From Gammaproteobacteria bacterium (GTDB taxonomy: Bacteria; Pseudomonadota; Gammaproteobacteria; JABABF01; JAHRAO01), in NCBI GenBank assembly GCA_020027215.1, contig JAHRAO010000015.1:31279-95278 (forward strand): 64,000 bases of DNA. Direction: 5' to 3'. The notes beneath the pieces were generated by a model. It was not told the origin of the DNA, searched no databases, and was given only the letters and a program-made list of their open reading frames with translations. How positions within the stretch are numbered: position 1 is the stretch's first letter; every line of letters starts with the position of its first letter. A program made the translations under genes and the position numbers. Shown piece by piece: positions 45,036 through 56,710 of the stretch.

Positions 45036-46171
45036 TATATTGATTTCCTCATCGCATTTGCTCCTGCCATTAACAAACCAAAACCCGCCATTATGGTAAT
45101 CATAGAAGATCCCCCCAAACTAATGAGCGGTAACGGCACACCGACTACGGGCAATACCCCAGCAACCATCGCCATATTGACTAAGGCATAAATAAAAAAC
45201 ATTAAAGTAATTCCAGCACAGACTAATTGATCAAAAATTTTGGGCGTATACCATGCAATATAAAACCCTCTATACAAGATGGCAATATACAATGCCAACA
45301 AAAATAATATTCCAAACAAACCCCATTCCTCACCCGTAACGGCAATAATAAAATCGGTGTGACTTTCCGGTAAAAAATTAAACTGCGACTGAGTGCCTTG
45401 TAACCACCCTTTGCCCCAAATGCCACCCGATCCTATAGCCGTTTTAGATTGTAAAATATTCCAACCAGCACCCAGCGGATCTGAATCGGCGTTGAATAAA
45501 GTAATAAAACGTTGTTTTTGATAGCCTAATAAGACATAATTCCAAATAAGTGGCATGCTGGTGAGGAAAATGACCGCCATTAAAATAATGTAAATCCATG
45601 GACAACCGGCAAGAAATAAAACAAATAACCCCGACAAGGCGATCAAAATGGCAGTGCCCAAATCGGGTTGCATCGCAATGAGAACAATGGGAAGAAGAAT
45701 AATTGCCACGCTCAACACAATATGCGGAAAGCGCACAGGTAGATTTTGTCCCGCAAGATACCATGCGACAGTGAGTGGCACTAATACTTTCATCACATCG
45801 GATGGTTGGAAGCGAAACAGCCAGAATACCTCTAACCACCGCCGAACACCGCGAGTGACCTCACCACCCAGCAGCACCATCACCAGCAGTGCCAATCCGA
45901 TAATAAACAGCAATGGCACCCATAGCGCAACCACGCGCAAGGGTATCTGCGCAATGATCAACATTAAAATATAGCCAAACACAACAAATATTAGCTGACG
46001 CTGCATAACCGCTTCATCTTGTCCCGATGCGCTATACAGCTGCATCAAGCCCAATCCTATGAGCACCGACACCAAAATCAGCAATGGAAAATCTATGTGA
46101 ATCTTGAGCCAAGCCGATGGCGGAGTCATGACCGCCTTCTGTAAAGAGCGGGGGAAGTATATTCGATCCAT
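45035..46171 (-). CDS. rodA: Rod-shape-determining peptidoglycan glycosyltransferase RodA
   Basis: SEDS-family glycan polymerase of the elongasome, partner of PBP2. 378 residues with about ten membrane helices. SEDS hallmarks: KTAIGSGGIWGKGWLQGTQS, FLPESHTDFIIAVTGEEWG (catalytic-region Asp), and GVPLPLISLGGSSMITIM. It implies a rod-shaped cell. mrdA, mreBCD are not in the window. An extended -10 promoter lies about 33 bp upstream. Confidence 0.97.
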   Translation of the reverse strand: MDRIYFPRSLQKAVMTPPSAWLKIHIDFPLLILVSVLIGLGLMQLYSASGQDEAVMQRQLIFVVFGYILMLIIAQIPLRVVALWVPLLFIIGLALLVMVLLGGEVTRGVRRWLEVFWLFRFQPSDVMKVLVPLTVAWYLAGQNLPVRFPHIVLSVAIILLPIVLIAMQPDLGTAILIALSGLFVLFLAGCPWIYIILMAVIFLTSMPLIWNYVLLGYQKQRFITLFNADSDPLGAGWNILQSKTAIGSGGIWGKGWLQGTQSQFNFLPESHTDFIIAVTGEEWGLFGILFLLALYIAILYRGFYIAWYTPKIFDQLVCAGITLMFFIYALVNMAMVAGVLPVVGVPLPLISLGGSSMITIMAGFGLLMAGANAMRKSI

Positions 46172-46203
46172 AGTTATTTACACATTCATCCTCATAAGTG
46201 TGT

Positions 46204-46212
46204 ATTATAACA
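46204..46212 (-). promoter_or_regulatory. Extended -10 promoter of rodA
   Basis: On the minus strand TGTTATAAT (46212-46204), a TGn extension with a consensus -10, 33 bp before the rodA ATG. No good -35 was seen. Confidence 0.5.
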
Positions 46213-46322
46213 ATCAACGCAATGACTTCGCCCATTACCTCCACATAAAAATCTTTCACCTGCATTATGGCTGGGATCAACTCTGAGCATTCACTTTTAT
46301 TGATCCATTACAATGGAAATCA

Positions 46323-46913
46323 ATGATACACCTTTATTGCGCTTTTACTTTTCTCCTGTTATTCGGTGCCTTAGCATACGGGGAAACGACTTATCAATAC
46401 CGCGACGAACAGGGAGGGGTGGTGTTGAGTAGCGAGCCATTAGATAGCACCCACCTCACCTTAGTCACCGTGTGGAAGCCATGGACGCCACCACAAAACC
46501 GTTACAAAGATTCGGCAGAAAATCGCCAAGCACTACTTCCCATCATCAAAGCCGCAGCGAAAGAAAGCGGTTTGCCATTTGCCTTATTAGATGCGGTCAT
46601 CAGTGTGGAATCTTCATACGACAGCAACGCCATTTCTCCTGCTGGAGCGGTCGGATTGATGCAGTTGATGCCTACGGTAATCAAACAATGTCGGATAACA
46701 AATAGCAACGACCCAGTAGAAAATACGCGCTGCGGAAGTCAATACCTTGCCCAGTTATTGCGTCAATACGATGGCGATGTTAGTTTAGCCCTCGCCGCCT
46801 ACAATGCTGGCGAGCAAGCGGTCCAGCAATTTCAAGGCGTGCCGCCCTATAAAGAAACCCGCAATTACATTACCCGCATCCTCAAAAAATACCTCAATTA
46901 TCAATACAATTGA
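46323..46913 (+). CDS. Small lytic transglycosylase (SLT domain) with N-terminal DUF4124-like segment
   Basis: Secreted muramidase-like enzyme, 196 residues. Signal peptide about 1-20 (FTFLLLFGALAYG). A DUF4124-like strand pattern YQYRDEQGGVVLSSEPL is next. The SLT domain (about 75-190) has the catalytic Glu in AVISVESSYDSNAISPAGAVGLMQLMP and a downstream ALAAYNAGEQAV. It resembles family 1 transglycosylases near MltC/EmtA-type or Pseudomonas 'transglycosylase SLT domain' proteins; exact name cannot be given. Divergent from rodA. Confidence 0.88.
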   Translation: MIHLYCAFTFLLLFGALAYGETTYQYRDEQGGVVLSSEPLDSTHLTLVTVWKPWTPPQNRYKDSAENRQALLPIIKAAAKESGLPFALLDAVISVESSYDSNAISPAGAVGLMQLMPTVIKQCRITNSNDPVENTRCGSQYLAQLLRQYDGDVSLALAAYNAGEQAVQQFQGVPPYKETRNYITRILKKYLNYQYN

Positions 46914-47298
46914 GCAAGAAGAACAGTATCTTGCGGGGCAAACACCTGCCATTTTTTGCTGCAACTCAACCTTAAACGCATCCGCTATCATCTTAGCGAG
47001 ATTACGGAATCGCATGTGTATTTTTGTATATAAGTCCCTTAATTTAATATTTGTTAAATCATAGCATATCAATACAATCCTTCTTACTGCCATGAGCACT
47101 AAATACTGCGGGTAAAGACGACACAATGTCCTAGTTGTGCAGAGTTGGTATTGGAAGAAATATCAAGTAATTGAGCGACGATAGATCATTCAGTCGACTA
47201 GCAAGCAACGCGGTGGAGCATGCCTTTGGGACACTGAACGCATATGTGGATTAATCGGGTGCGCACACGCACATGGCGCACGCCCTCAATAGTATTCC
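46914..47298. other. Gene-poor intergenic region
   Basis: 385 bp between the convergent transglycosylase and M16 protease genes. No intact ORF is credible. The right-hand third holds a decayed transposase-like fragment (listed separately); the left two thirds show nothing recognisable, and no strong terminator for either neighbour was found. Confidence 0.6.
47180..47298 (+). pseudogene. Degenerate transposase C-terminal fragment (possibly IS5-like)
   Basis: Frame 1 reads SFSRLASNAVEHAFGTLNA to a stop at 47252, and the next frame continues as HMWINRVRTRTWRTP. Joined by a +1 shift, this looks like the VEHxFGxLKxxMGxxRVRxRTL C-terminal pattern of IS5-type DDE transposases. There is no start, no upstream catalytic part and no visible terminal repeats, so this is at most a relic. 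Family identification is tentative. Confidence 0.35.
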
Positions 47299-50202
47299 TT
47301 AAAGCAAGCGAAAAGTTTTGGCGGGGATGGTAAAAATATCCGCGGTCGGAGTGGCATCGCTGGAGATGACTACCATGCTCGGTGCAGTACGCAAATAACG
47401 CTCGCCGACGCGCCGAATGTCGCTGGTCGTGGTCTGTAACACTTGCTGGCGGTATTGGTTTCTCTGCTCCCATTGCCAACCGTGCAAGTGATTGTAATAA
47501 TGAGCGCTCGCCTCGCCTGCGGGTGAAGCGGGTTTATCCATAGCCGCGATGACGCCCAGAATAGCCTGCTCCATTGCTTCATCCGTATGCTTTGTATGCA
47601 ACACCCACTCTATCCCGTGTTGAAAATCAGCCAATGTCTCTTTATGGCGCGGGTCGCGATACGAAAAACAGCTAAAACAAGCACAGCCACCATTTTGTTT
47701 TGCTCCGCTACCATACGCACCGCCTTGCTCGCGAATAGTGCGATGCAGGTAACCATGCTGCATAAGGTTGCCCAACACGCTGAGCGTTGCGCTATCTGGA
47801 TGAGCAAGCGACACCGTATGCCACACTCCCGCACAAAAATTCACTTGGGTGTTGACTTGCCAATGCTGGATGGTCGGTTGATCGGGGGATGGTACAGACA
47901 GATTTAATGTCGGCAATGCCGATGGGACCTGTGGCGGAGAATGGTCACTCGATGCTCCCCGATCGGCAATGACTACCTCGCAGCGCGCCATTTGCACCAT
48001 CGCTTGATGGATGCGCTGTAATTTATTAAGGGTACCCTGAATGGCTTTTTCATCGCCCTGCATACTGTCATCCAACTCGCGCATATATTGGATACTCGCC
48101 AAACCAGACCAGTGGTAACGCAAATGAGCGATGGGGTTGGCGTGTTGCATTGCGGCATTCACTGCTAATTTATGACCTTGGCTGGTAATCGCATGATCCA
48201 TATTGTTGCGTATTTGGCTGACCAATTCGCGCATACGCACCTGCTCATCAAAACGCACCGATGATAAGGTATGCTCCATAAATTGATAGACCTCGTCATG
48301 CGCCCTCGCCAACGATTTAGCGGACAATGCCATATAGCCCCTCGTCTTTTTGACATCATCGGGTTCACTGCGCACCGACAAGGTGGCGTCAAGGTCTCCC
48401 CCTATCGCTGCCTGTTTTTTTTGTATCGCCAAATAATCATCGTCACCCACTCCCAGCTCGGTGAGCACCGCTGCATATAAAGAGAGCAAGGGGAGTTCAT
48501 CATTATTGAACTGCGGCAATTGTATGACGATATCGTGGTAGACCAAGCCATTTGTACCGACCTTATAGTGCGATAAGTCCGCAGAAACCTTCTCACATTG
48601 CGGTTCGGTGCGCCCAGTGCCGACATCCGCCAAAGTCACTTTCGGCAAAATATCGGCACCTTCTGTATTTTGCTGGCGGCGGGCAAGTAATTGGCTTTTC
48701 TCAATGATCACCCGCTGTTGTTCGGCACTCATCTCTGCCTTGATGGATGCCAATTGCTCATCTATCAATTTTTGCTGTTCAGCAGCCAGTGAATCATCGG
48801 GCAGTAAAGTCAAACATACCCTATGTGTGTTGCGCAACAATAAATCGTCTATCAGTTGCGGGATGAAGTTTTTATTTTGACAACGGTGGCGTAAGTCGGC
48901 AAGTGCACTATCCCAATCTAATGCCTGCATCACATTGCCGTTGTGCACGGCAAAAGGCAAAAGGCGCAGGAGCATCTGCAAGCCATACGGCATTCCATCT
49001 CCAGTAATCTCACGCTGCTGCAATTCTATTTTATTCAGTGTGGCATCAATATCACTTTGATCTATGCCTTGATACACAATGTGTTGGAGGGTGTCCAACA
49101 CTAACGATTGAAAATCATCGCTGTGCTGAGGGTCACTATTTTCCACTCCGCACATAAACGCCCATTCGCGTTGGCTATCTTCCAAACCGCACAAAGCGGA
49201 AGGCGAACCGGCAAAAGAACATTTTTCCAAAGCATGGCGCAACGGTGACGCACTGTGTTGCAACAAGACATCACTCAATAAACGCGCATTCAAGCACGCC
49301 GCATGATCATCACATTGCCCAAGCAACCACGCCATAGTCATGTAAGCCCGTCTATCCTCCACATTGTCGGCGTTGTCTTTTGGGCAGGCATATGGTGCAG
49401 TAAAGTGTTGTGGTTCGGTGTAGCGTTGTTCGTGAGGCACGCTAAAAGATTGCGCGGGATGCGTGAATCGTGATAACACTAATTGTTCAAATTGCCGTTG
49501 ATGCTCTGCCGCCGAACGATTGCCGTAAGTCATAAAGATCGCATTGCTCGGGTGGTAGTATTGGCGGTGAAAATCAACTAACGCTGCATAATCCAATTCG
49601 GGGATACATGCTGGGTCACCACCACTATTGTAACGATAGGTTGTTGTCGGGTATAACCGTTCGTTCAATGATTGCCACAACACACTCAGCGGCGCACTCA
49701 TTGCTCCTTTCATTTCGTTATACACTACTCCCTTATAAACCAATGGGCTACTCGCATCTTGGGGCGATGAAAATTCTAAACGGTGTCCCTCTTGGGCAAA
49801 ATCTAATTCATCCAAGCGCGGAAAAAATACGGCGTCTAAATAGACCTGCAATAAATTATCAAAATCCTTTCCATTTTCGCTGGCAAACGGATACGCCGTC
49901 CAGTCATTTGCCGTAAGGGCGTTCATAAAGGTATTGAGCGAACGACGAGTCATCATAAAGAATGGGTCACGGACTGGGTAGCGCTGGCTCCCGCATAACA
50001 CTGTGTGTTCCAAAATATGCGCCACTCCTCTGGAATTATTCGGTATGGTGCGTAGCGCAACCAAAAATACATTTTCGCTCGCTGGGGCGGCGAGGTGAAT
50101 ATGCTCAGCCCCGGTCACCTGATGGCAATAGCGAGTCGCAACAATATTGAGTGATGGAATAGCCTGTTCAGCTGTTTGTTGGAAAATGTGGTCGGAATCC
50201 AT
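47299..50202 (-). CDS. M16C family metalloprotease (presequence-protease / PreP type)
   Basis: Large zinc protease of the inverzincin clan, 967 residues. The zinc motif HxxEH is in GVAHILEHTVLCGSQRYP, with the third ligand Glu in VVYNEMKGAMSAP. Peptidase M16C-associated domain lies in the middle (about 450-720), and the C-terminal half is an inactive M16 repeat with REQGGAYGSGAKQNGG. Length and layout match PreP, which degrades free peptides of up to about 65 residues in organelles. No signal peptide, so probably cytoplasmic peptide clearance. Follows the glutaminyl cyclase gene by 45 nt. Confidence 0.92.
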   Translation of the reverse strand: MDSDHIFQQTAEQAIPSLNIVATRYCHQVTGAEHIHLAAPASENVFLVALRTIPNNSRGVAHILEHTVLCGSQRYPVRDPFFMMTRRSLNTFMNALTANDWTAYPFASENGKDFDNLLQVYLDAVFFPRLDELDFAQEGHRLEFSSPQDASSPLVYKGVVYNEMKGAMSAPLSVLWQSLNERLYPTTTYRYNSGGDPACIPELDYAALVDFHRQYYHPSNAIFMTYGNRSAAEHQRQFEQLVLSRFTHPAQSFSVPHEQRYTEPQHFTAPYACPKDNADNVEDRRAYMTMAWLLGQCDDHAACLNARLLSDVLLQHSASPLRHALEKCSFAGSPSALCGLEDSQREWAFMCGVENSDPQHSDDFQSLVLDTLQHIVYQGIDQSDIDATLNKIELQQREITGDGMPYGLQMLLRLLPFAVHNGNVMQALDWDSALADLRHRCQNKNFIPQLIDDLLLRNTHRVCLTLLPDDSLAAEQQKLIDEQLASIKAEMSAEQQRVIIEKSQLLARRQQNTEGADILPKVTLADVGTGRTEPQCEKVSADLSHYKVGTNGLVYHDIVIQLPQFNNDELPLLSLYAAVLTELGVGDDDYLAIQKKQAAIGGDLDATLSVRSEPDDVKKTRGYMALSAKSLARAHDEVYQFMEHTLSSVRFDEQVRMRELVSQIRNNMDHAITSQGHKLAVNAAMQHANPIAHLRYHWSGLASIQYMRELDDSMQGDEKAIQGTLNKLQRIHQAMVQMARCEVVIADRGASSDHSPPQVPSALPTLNLSVPSPDQPTIQHWQVNTQVNFCAGVWHTVSLAHPDSATLSVLGNLMQHGYLHRTIREQGGAYGSGAKQNGGCACFSCFSYRDPRHKETLADFQHGIEWVLHTKHTDEAMEQAILGVIAAMDKPASPAGEASAHYYNHLHGWQWEQRNQYRQQVLQTTTSDIRRVGERYLRTAPSMVVISSDATPTADIFTIPAKTFRLL

Positions 50203-50247
50203 AATGAAGCAATTATATACTTAATTCATGGGGCAGAGCTGCGCATA

Positions 50248-51039
50248 TCAGTGTTGTAGAGCGGGAACTGTCAATAATTTCAGGACAAACATTCGTGGCC
50301 AATTTTTACCTGTCACCCACAATTCACGCTTCATCTTATCCCACGCGATACCATTGAGCTCTTTTTGTCCGGCAGGCATACGGGCACGCAAGCGCGCCAC
50401 ATCGAGCCACCCTATCACTTCCCCGTTCGTAGGAACAATCAAGGCAATGCGCTCGCTGTGCCACACATTGGCGAGAATGTAATTATCCATCCATTCCAAC
50501 TCGTTAAGGCGATACACGCTTTCGCCGTTATCGCGCACTCTTATTTTTCGCTGCACGGCAAAAGTATGTGTATTGCGAAAACGCAATACATCACTGCCAT
50601 CACTCATTACTAATACATTGCCATTACTCGCCAATCCCCAGCCCTCGCCTTGGTAATGCACAATACGGCGTTGATGCAAGGATTGTCTATCAAAAATAAG
50701 GCATTTTCCAGCCTGCCAAGTTAATAAATACAACTGATCGCCGACCACAGTAAGCCCTTCGGCAAACAAAAATTTGGGGAGGGCAATTTGTCGTTGCACG
50801 GATAAATCGGATCGGCGAATAAGCGACAGTGAAGAGCGACCATATCCGCCGCCACTTTCATAAAACCACTGATCATCCATCGCCAATCCCTGTGTAAAGA
50901 TTGATGAGCGATGCGGATGTTCGCCCACAATGCGATAATCAATTTTGGGGGCTGCGCTGAGCGATGCTATATCCAATAACATCCAGCACAATGCGATTGA
51001 TAAAAAATTAAATCGTGCCAACACGCTGTCGCCAGTCAA
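50248..51039 (-). CDS. Glutaminyl-peptide cyclotransferase (plant/bacterial beta-propeller type)
   Basis: Predicted glutaminyl cyclase that converts N-terminal Gln to pyroglutamate on exported proteins. 263 residues. Signal peptide about 8-30. The mature part starts YRIVGEHPHRSSIFTQGLA and has the propeller features ESGGGYGRSSL, FAEGLTVVGDQLYLLTW, GEGWGLA, VYRLNELEWMDNYILANVW and ELNGIAWD, typical of this family. The start overlaps znuB by 32 nt (a GTG at 51024 would overlap by 17), tying it to the zinc-uptake operon. Confidence 0.9.
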   Translation of the reverse strand: MTGDSVLARFNFLSIALCWMLLDIASLSAAPKIDYRIVGEHPHRSSIFTQGLAMDDQWFYESGGGYGRSSLSLIRRSDLSVQRQIALPKFLFAEGLTVVGDQLYLLTWQAGKCLIFDRQSLHQRRIVHYQGEGWGLASNGNVLVMSDGSDVLRFRNTHTFAVQRKIRVRDNGESVYRLNELEWMDNYILANVWHSERIALIVPTNGEVIGWLDVARLRARMPAGQKELNGIAWDKMKRELWVTGKNWPRMFVLKLLTVPALQH

Positions 51040-51844
51040 TAATCAAGCGAACAATTAAAGGGCACATAGCGGTCAAAATAATTGCCGGACCTGGGGGAAG
51101 GTCCCAAATAAAAGCCACACATAATCCAACCACCATTGCCAATAAACCAAAACATCCCGCTTGAATAACCGCAGTTTTCGGCTGCCCTGCACGGGCTGTG
51201 GCAGCGGGGATCACTAATATTGCCACCGTCAATAACAAACCAATCACTTGAATGGCGCAAATAATGGTCATCGCCAGTAACACAGCAAACCACAGCTCTA
51301 CCCGCAACAACGATATGCCTTCCATTACCGCTATATCTGGGTTAAATAAAATAATCAATAGGCGGCGCCACAATTGTGCCACCCCAAACAAAGCGATGAC
51401 AGAGAATAAGGCAATATAGAATAAATCCCAGCCATCAATGGTCAAAAAATGACCAAATAAATACTGCTCAAAATCAAATGGGCGATATTGATTAACCCAT
51501 AAAGCCACTAATACACCCACTGCCAATCCCGCATGGGACAAAATACCCAAAATAGTATCGGGAAATAACTGGCTGTAATGTTGTAATAATACTAACAATA
51601 CCGCCATAATGATCGCACAAGCGACAAGCGGGAGCCATGCTAAATCGGCGGCGGCAAAAAATGTGCCCAACGCAACAGGCGTTAAACTGAGATGGGCAAT
51701 GCTATCGCCAAAAAAAACATAGCGTTTCCATAAGACCAAACATCCAAAAGGAGAAGCAGCAATGGCGATCATTATGCCCGCTAACAACGGGTATAAAAAA
51801 ATACTATCGGCAAAAAAACCAAATGTATCGCTTAGCATCGGCAA
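51008..51844 (-). CDS. znuB: Zinc ABC transporter permease ZnuB
   Basis: Inner-membrane permease of the high-affinity zinc importer. 278 residues with about eight membrane helices (ABC-3 family). Typical segments are GDSIAHLSLTPVALGTF, ILSHAGLAVGVLVALW and VIGLLLTVAILVIPAATA. Immediately follows znuC (no gap). With divergent znuA it makes a complete ZnuABC system. Confidence 0.95.
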   Translation of the reverse strand: MPMLSDTFGFFADSIFLYPLLAGIMIAIAASPFGCLVLWKRYVFFGDSIAHLSLTPVALGTFFAAADLAWLPLVACAIIMAVLLVLLQHYSQLFPDTILGILSHAGLAVGVLVALWVNQYRPFDFEQYLFGHFLTIDGWDLFYIALFSVIALFGVAQLWRRLLIILFNPDIAVMEGISLLRVELWFAVLLAMTIICAIQVIGLLLTVAILVIPAATARAGQPKTAVIQAGCFGLLAMVVGLCVAFIWDLPPGPAIILTAMCPLIVRLIIDWRQRVGTI

Positions 51845-52555
51845 TCAATGGGTGTGGTGGTGAGGGTAAATAGCCAAAGTTTCGCTCGCCGCCGTACCAA
51901 ATAATGACCGATACACTGGATCGGACAAGACGGTTTTCATGCTCCCTTGACAACAAATATGGCCAGCATGCAGGCAAATGACTTTGTCTGTATGTGCCAT
52001 CACTATATGTAAATCGTGCGACACGATGACTATGGTTGCACTGTAGCGCGTGCGGAATGAAACCAGGAAGTCATACAAAAATAATTGATGGTTAAGGTCC
52101 AATCCGGCTGCTGGTTCATCCAACACTAGCAATTGCGGGCGACGCATGATAGCCCGCGCCACCAGTAAAAGTTGGCGTTCGCCTACAGAGAGTTGGGCGA
52201 TGGGCGAGTGAGCAATATGCTGGATATTCAATTCCGCCAACGCCTCGGTTCCTTCCGTTGGCGAGGTAAACATAGATAAAAAACCTATAGCAGTCAACGG
52301 CAAATGGGCAGGCAAATAAATATTTTGTGGCACATAACCGACCGACCTTTCATGTGTCCGCTGCAATGTGCCGGTTTGTGGTTTCACTAACCCGAGGAGC
52401 AACCGGATTAAAGTGCTTTTGCCACTCCCATTCGGACCGACAATAGTCACCACATCCTTGGATTGGACAGTAAAGGAAACATTATCAATAATTCGCCGCT
52501 CATTCAGCGAGTAGGACACTTGGTCAAATGCAATTAACACAGACATAGAAGCCAT
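51845..52555 (-). CDS. znuC: Zinc ABC transporter ATP-binding protein ZnuC
   Basis: ATPase of the zinc importer, 236 residues. Walker A GPNGSGKST, Q-loop GYVPQNIYL, signature LSVGERQLLLVARA, Walker B LLVLDEPAAGLD and switch His IVSHDLH. The first ATG (52555) overlaps a TATAAT sequence; the second Met at 52546 is an equally good start. C-terminal Tyr-Pro-His-His-Thr-His tail (HHHTH) is His-rich, as in many ZnuC. Confidence 0.96.
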   Translation of the reverse strand: MASMSVLIAFDQVSYSLNERRIIDNVSFTVQSKDVVTIVGPNGSGKSTLIRLLLGLVKPQTGTLQRTHERSVGYVPQNIYLPAHLPLTAIGFLSMFTSPTEGTEALAELNIQHIAHSPIAQLSVGERQLLLVARAIMRRPQLLVLDEPAAGLDLNHQLFLYDFLVSFRTRYSATIVIVSHDLHIVMAHTDKVICLHAGHICCQGSMKTVLSDPVYRSLFGTAASETLAIYPHHHTH

Positions 52556-52591
52556 TATAATACTAAGCCTAATCCTCTACACATTGACAAC

Positions 52592-53446
52592 ATGCTCACA
52601 ACCCGTTTCGTTATTCTCTTCATTTTGTGGGGTGGTATCAATAGTATTGCCCATACATCTGTGCATACTATCGCCACGACCACCAAACCTTTATACACTA
52701 TATTGACTGCGGTGAGTTCGGGGAGCAAGACCAGCATCCATTTAGTGGTCAATAATATGCAATCACCGCATCACTATCGTTTGACACCATCCGATCTGCG
52801 CACAATCAATAAAGCGCACTGGTTATTTGCGATAGGTGGCGGTATTGAAGGGTTTATAGACTCCCTGACCGATCATCCCCATCTCGTCCAGTTTATCGAC
52901 CATCAGATGCCCGCCCAGCTATTCTATCAAAAACACATAGATCCACATATTTGGCTTGACCCACGCAATGCAGCGCGTATGGCACACATTGCGGCAGAAA
53001 AACTTGCTCACAGCGATAAACAATTTGCACACTTATATCGGCGCAATGCCCAGATATTTGCACAGAAAATGCAACGGCTCGATAGCAATATTACCCGCCA
53101 ACTCCGCCCCTTACGGCAATCGCCTCTCTTCACTTACCACAACGGCTTCCAGTATTTTATTGCCCGTTATCAATTGAACCATGCCGGATCCATTACCGAT
53201 CAAGGTACGCTCACCAGTCGCCGTTTATGGAACATCAAGCAGAACATTAAAAAGAATCAGCACAACGCATGCATCATGCGCGAACCACAATTTACATCAA
53301 CCACTTTGAATCATCTCGCCACCGCAAGCACAGTGCGCATTGGGGAATGGGATCCATACGGCATACGCTCGCCATCACCGCACTACGCCGATATTATTCA
53401 AGGGATGGCAGATGCCTTAACGGTGTGTTTAGCCATTACGGATTAA
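52592..53446 (+). CDS. znuA: Zinc ABC transporter substrate-binding protein ZnuA
   Basis: Periplasmic zinc-binding protein, 284 residues with signal peptide (VILFILWGGINSIAHT). Metal ligands: H60/H61 in QSPHHYRLTPSD, His in KHIDPHIWLDPRNA and His in FTYHNGFQYFIARY. The Asp/His-rich loop usual in ZnuA after residue 110 is missing. It lacks the His-rich loop, so affinity or zinc sensing may differ. Divergent from znuC across only 36 bp; a TATAAT at 52557 with TTAACA 16 bp upstream could be its promoter. Confidence 0.92.
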   Translation: MLTTRFVILFILWGGINSIAHTSVHTIATTTKPLYTILTAVSSGSKTSIHLVVNNMQSPHHYRLTPSDLRTINKAHWLFAIGGGIEGFIDSLTDHPHLVQFIDHQMPAQLFYQKHIDPHIWLDPRNAARMAHIAAEKLAHSDKQFAHLYRRNAQIFAQKMQRLDSNITRQLRPLRQSPLFTYHNGFQYFIARYQLNHAGSITDQGTLTSRRLWNIKQNIKKNQHNACIMREPQFTSTTLNHLATASTVRIGEWDPYGIRSPSPHYADIIQGMADALTVCLAITD

Positions 53447-53551
53447 GGAACAAACACTTCCTCGTTGCATACACAATCAAAAAGGGTAGCGTGATCTTAC
53501 CGCCCATAATGACGCCTGCGCCCTTATTCCATTGCATCATCTTCATTCCTT

Positions 53552-53557
53552 TATAAT
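53552..53557 (+). promoter_or_regulatory. -10 box of the tRNA-Arg gene
   Basis: Consensus TATAAT 23 bp upstream of the first tRNA base, right for a short 5' leader. No strong -35 at 16-18 bp. Confidence 0.5.
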
Positions 53558-53580
53558 GGACGTGAGCGAGCATTCTTATA

Positions 53581-53654
53581 GCCCCGGTGGCACAAATGGA
53601 TAGCGCAGCCCTCTCCTAAAGGGCAGGTTACAGGTTCAAGTCCTGTTCGGGGCA
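53581..53654 (+). tRNA. tRNA-Arg, anticodon CCT (reads AGG)
   Basis: Cloverleaf checked by hand. Acceptor stem GCCCCGG pairs with TCGGGGC (last pair G-T). Anticodon stem GCCCT/AGGGC holds the loop CTCCTAA, i.e. anticodon CCT. T stem ACAGG/CCTGT holds loop TTCAAGT. Discriminator base A at 53654. The 3' CCA is not encoded and must be added by the CCA enzyme. Its last 19 nt overlap, on the other strand, the 3' end of the nudL coding region. Confidence 0.95.
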
Positions 53655-54270
53655 CTCCGTTTCCACTGCGAGTACGCAAGGATATCATTGGTAAAGCAAT
53701 TTGCCACAGGGCAATTATCTAGATCTAATTCGCGCTGTAGGGCGATACGGCAAAAATTTTGCAAAACAATAGCGGTAAATCCCCATATTGCATACTGGTT
53801 ATGCTTAAATCGTGGGGTGCGGCGCACATTCCCTTGATACTCCCACTCATCACACAATAAAAAACGATTGCTCAATAGGCTGATGGGAACAGTGAACACA
53901 TCGCCTACCTCTGCGCTATTCACTTTAATCGATGGATTTGTCGGCACCGCACCCACAAATGGGGTGACCCACATTCCCCAACGGGTTTGAGTGACCGGCA
54001 GCTGTCCTAAATAGGTCACTATATCGGGCGCTAAATTGACTTCTTCTTGGCTTTCGCGCAACGCCGTTGTGTAAAGTGAGTCATCTATTGGTTCGTGCAA
54101 GCCGCCGGGCAAAGCCACCTCACCGCTATGTCGGTATTGTGAATCGCTACGCCGAATGAGGATAATATGCCAATCGGATTGAATGGGTACCAATGCGATA
54201 AGCACCGCTGCTTGCGATTGACTATCTTCTGGATAATCGTGAGCGAGCGCTCGTTGAAAATCGGATAAAT

Positions 54271-54274
<4 letters not shown>
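53636..54274 (-). CDS. NUDIX hydrolase, CoA pyrophosphatase (NudL-like)
   Basis: Predicted to hydrolyse CoA or its oxidised forms at the pyrophosphate. 212 residues from the ATG at 54274, which overlaps the upstream gene by ATGA; an earlier Met at 54295 would overlap by 25 nt. The NUDIX box is GGLHEPIDDSLYTTALRESQ followed by EEVNL, with the GG-L-x-P-D variant typical of CoA pyrophosphatases. The last five codons and stop are antisense to tRNA-Arg, so the C-terminal APNRT is encoded by tRNA complement. Confidence 0.9.
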
Positions 54275-56679
<2,405 letters not shown>

Positions 56680-56710
56680 TGACACAGAGGAGGTAAAGTG
56701 ATGGGGAACT

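Noticed and set aside
52556..52591. Zur box in the znuC/znuA gap
   Set aside because: There is an ATTATAAT palindrome but no good match to the GAAATGTTATA-type Zur consensus; it is as easily explained by overlapping -10 boxes.
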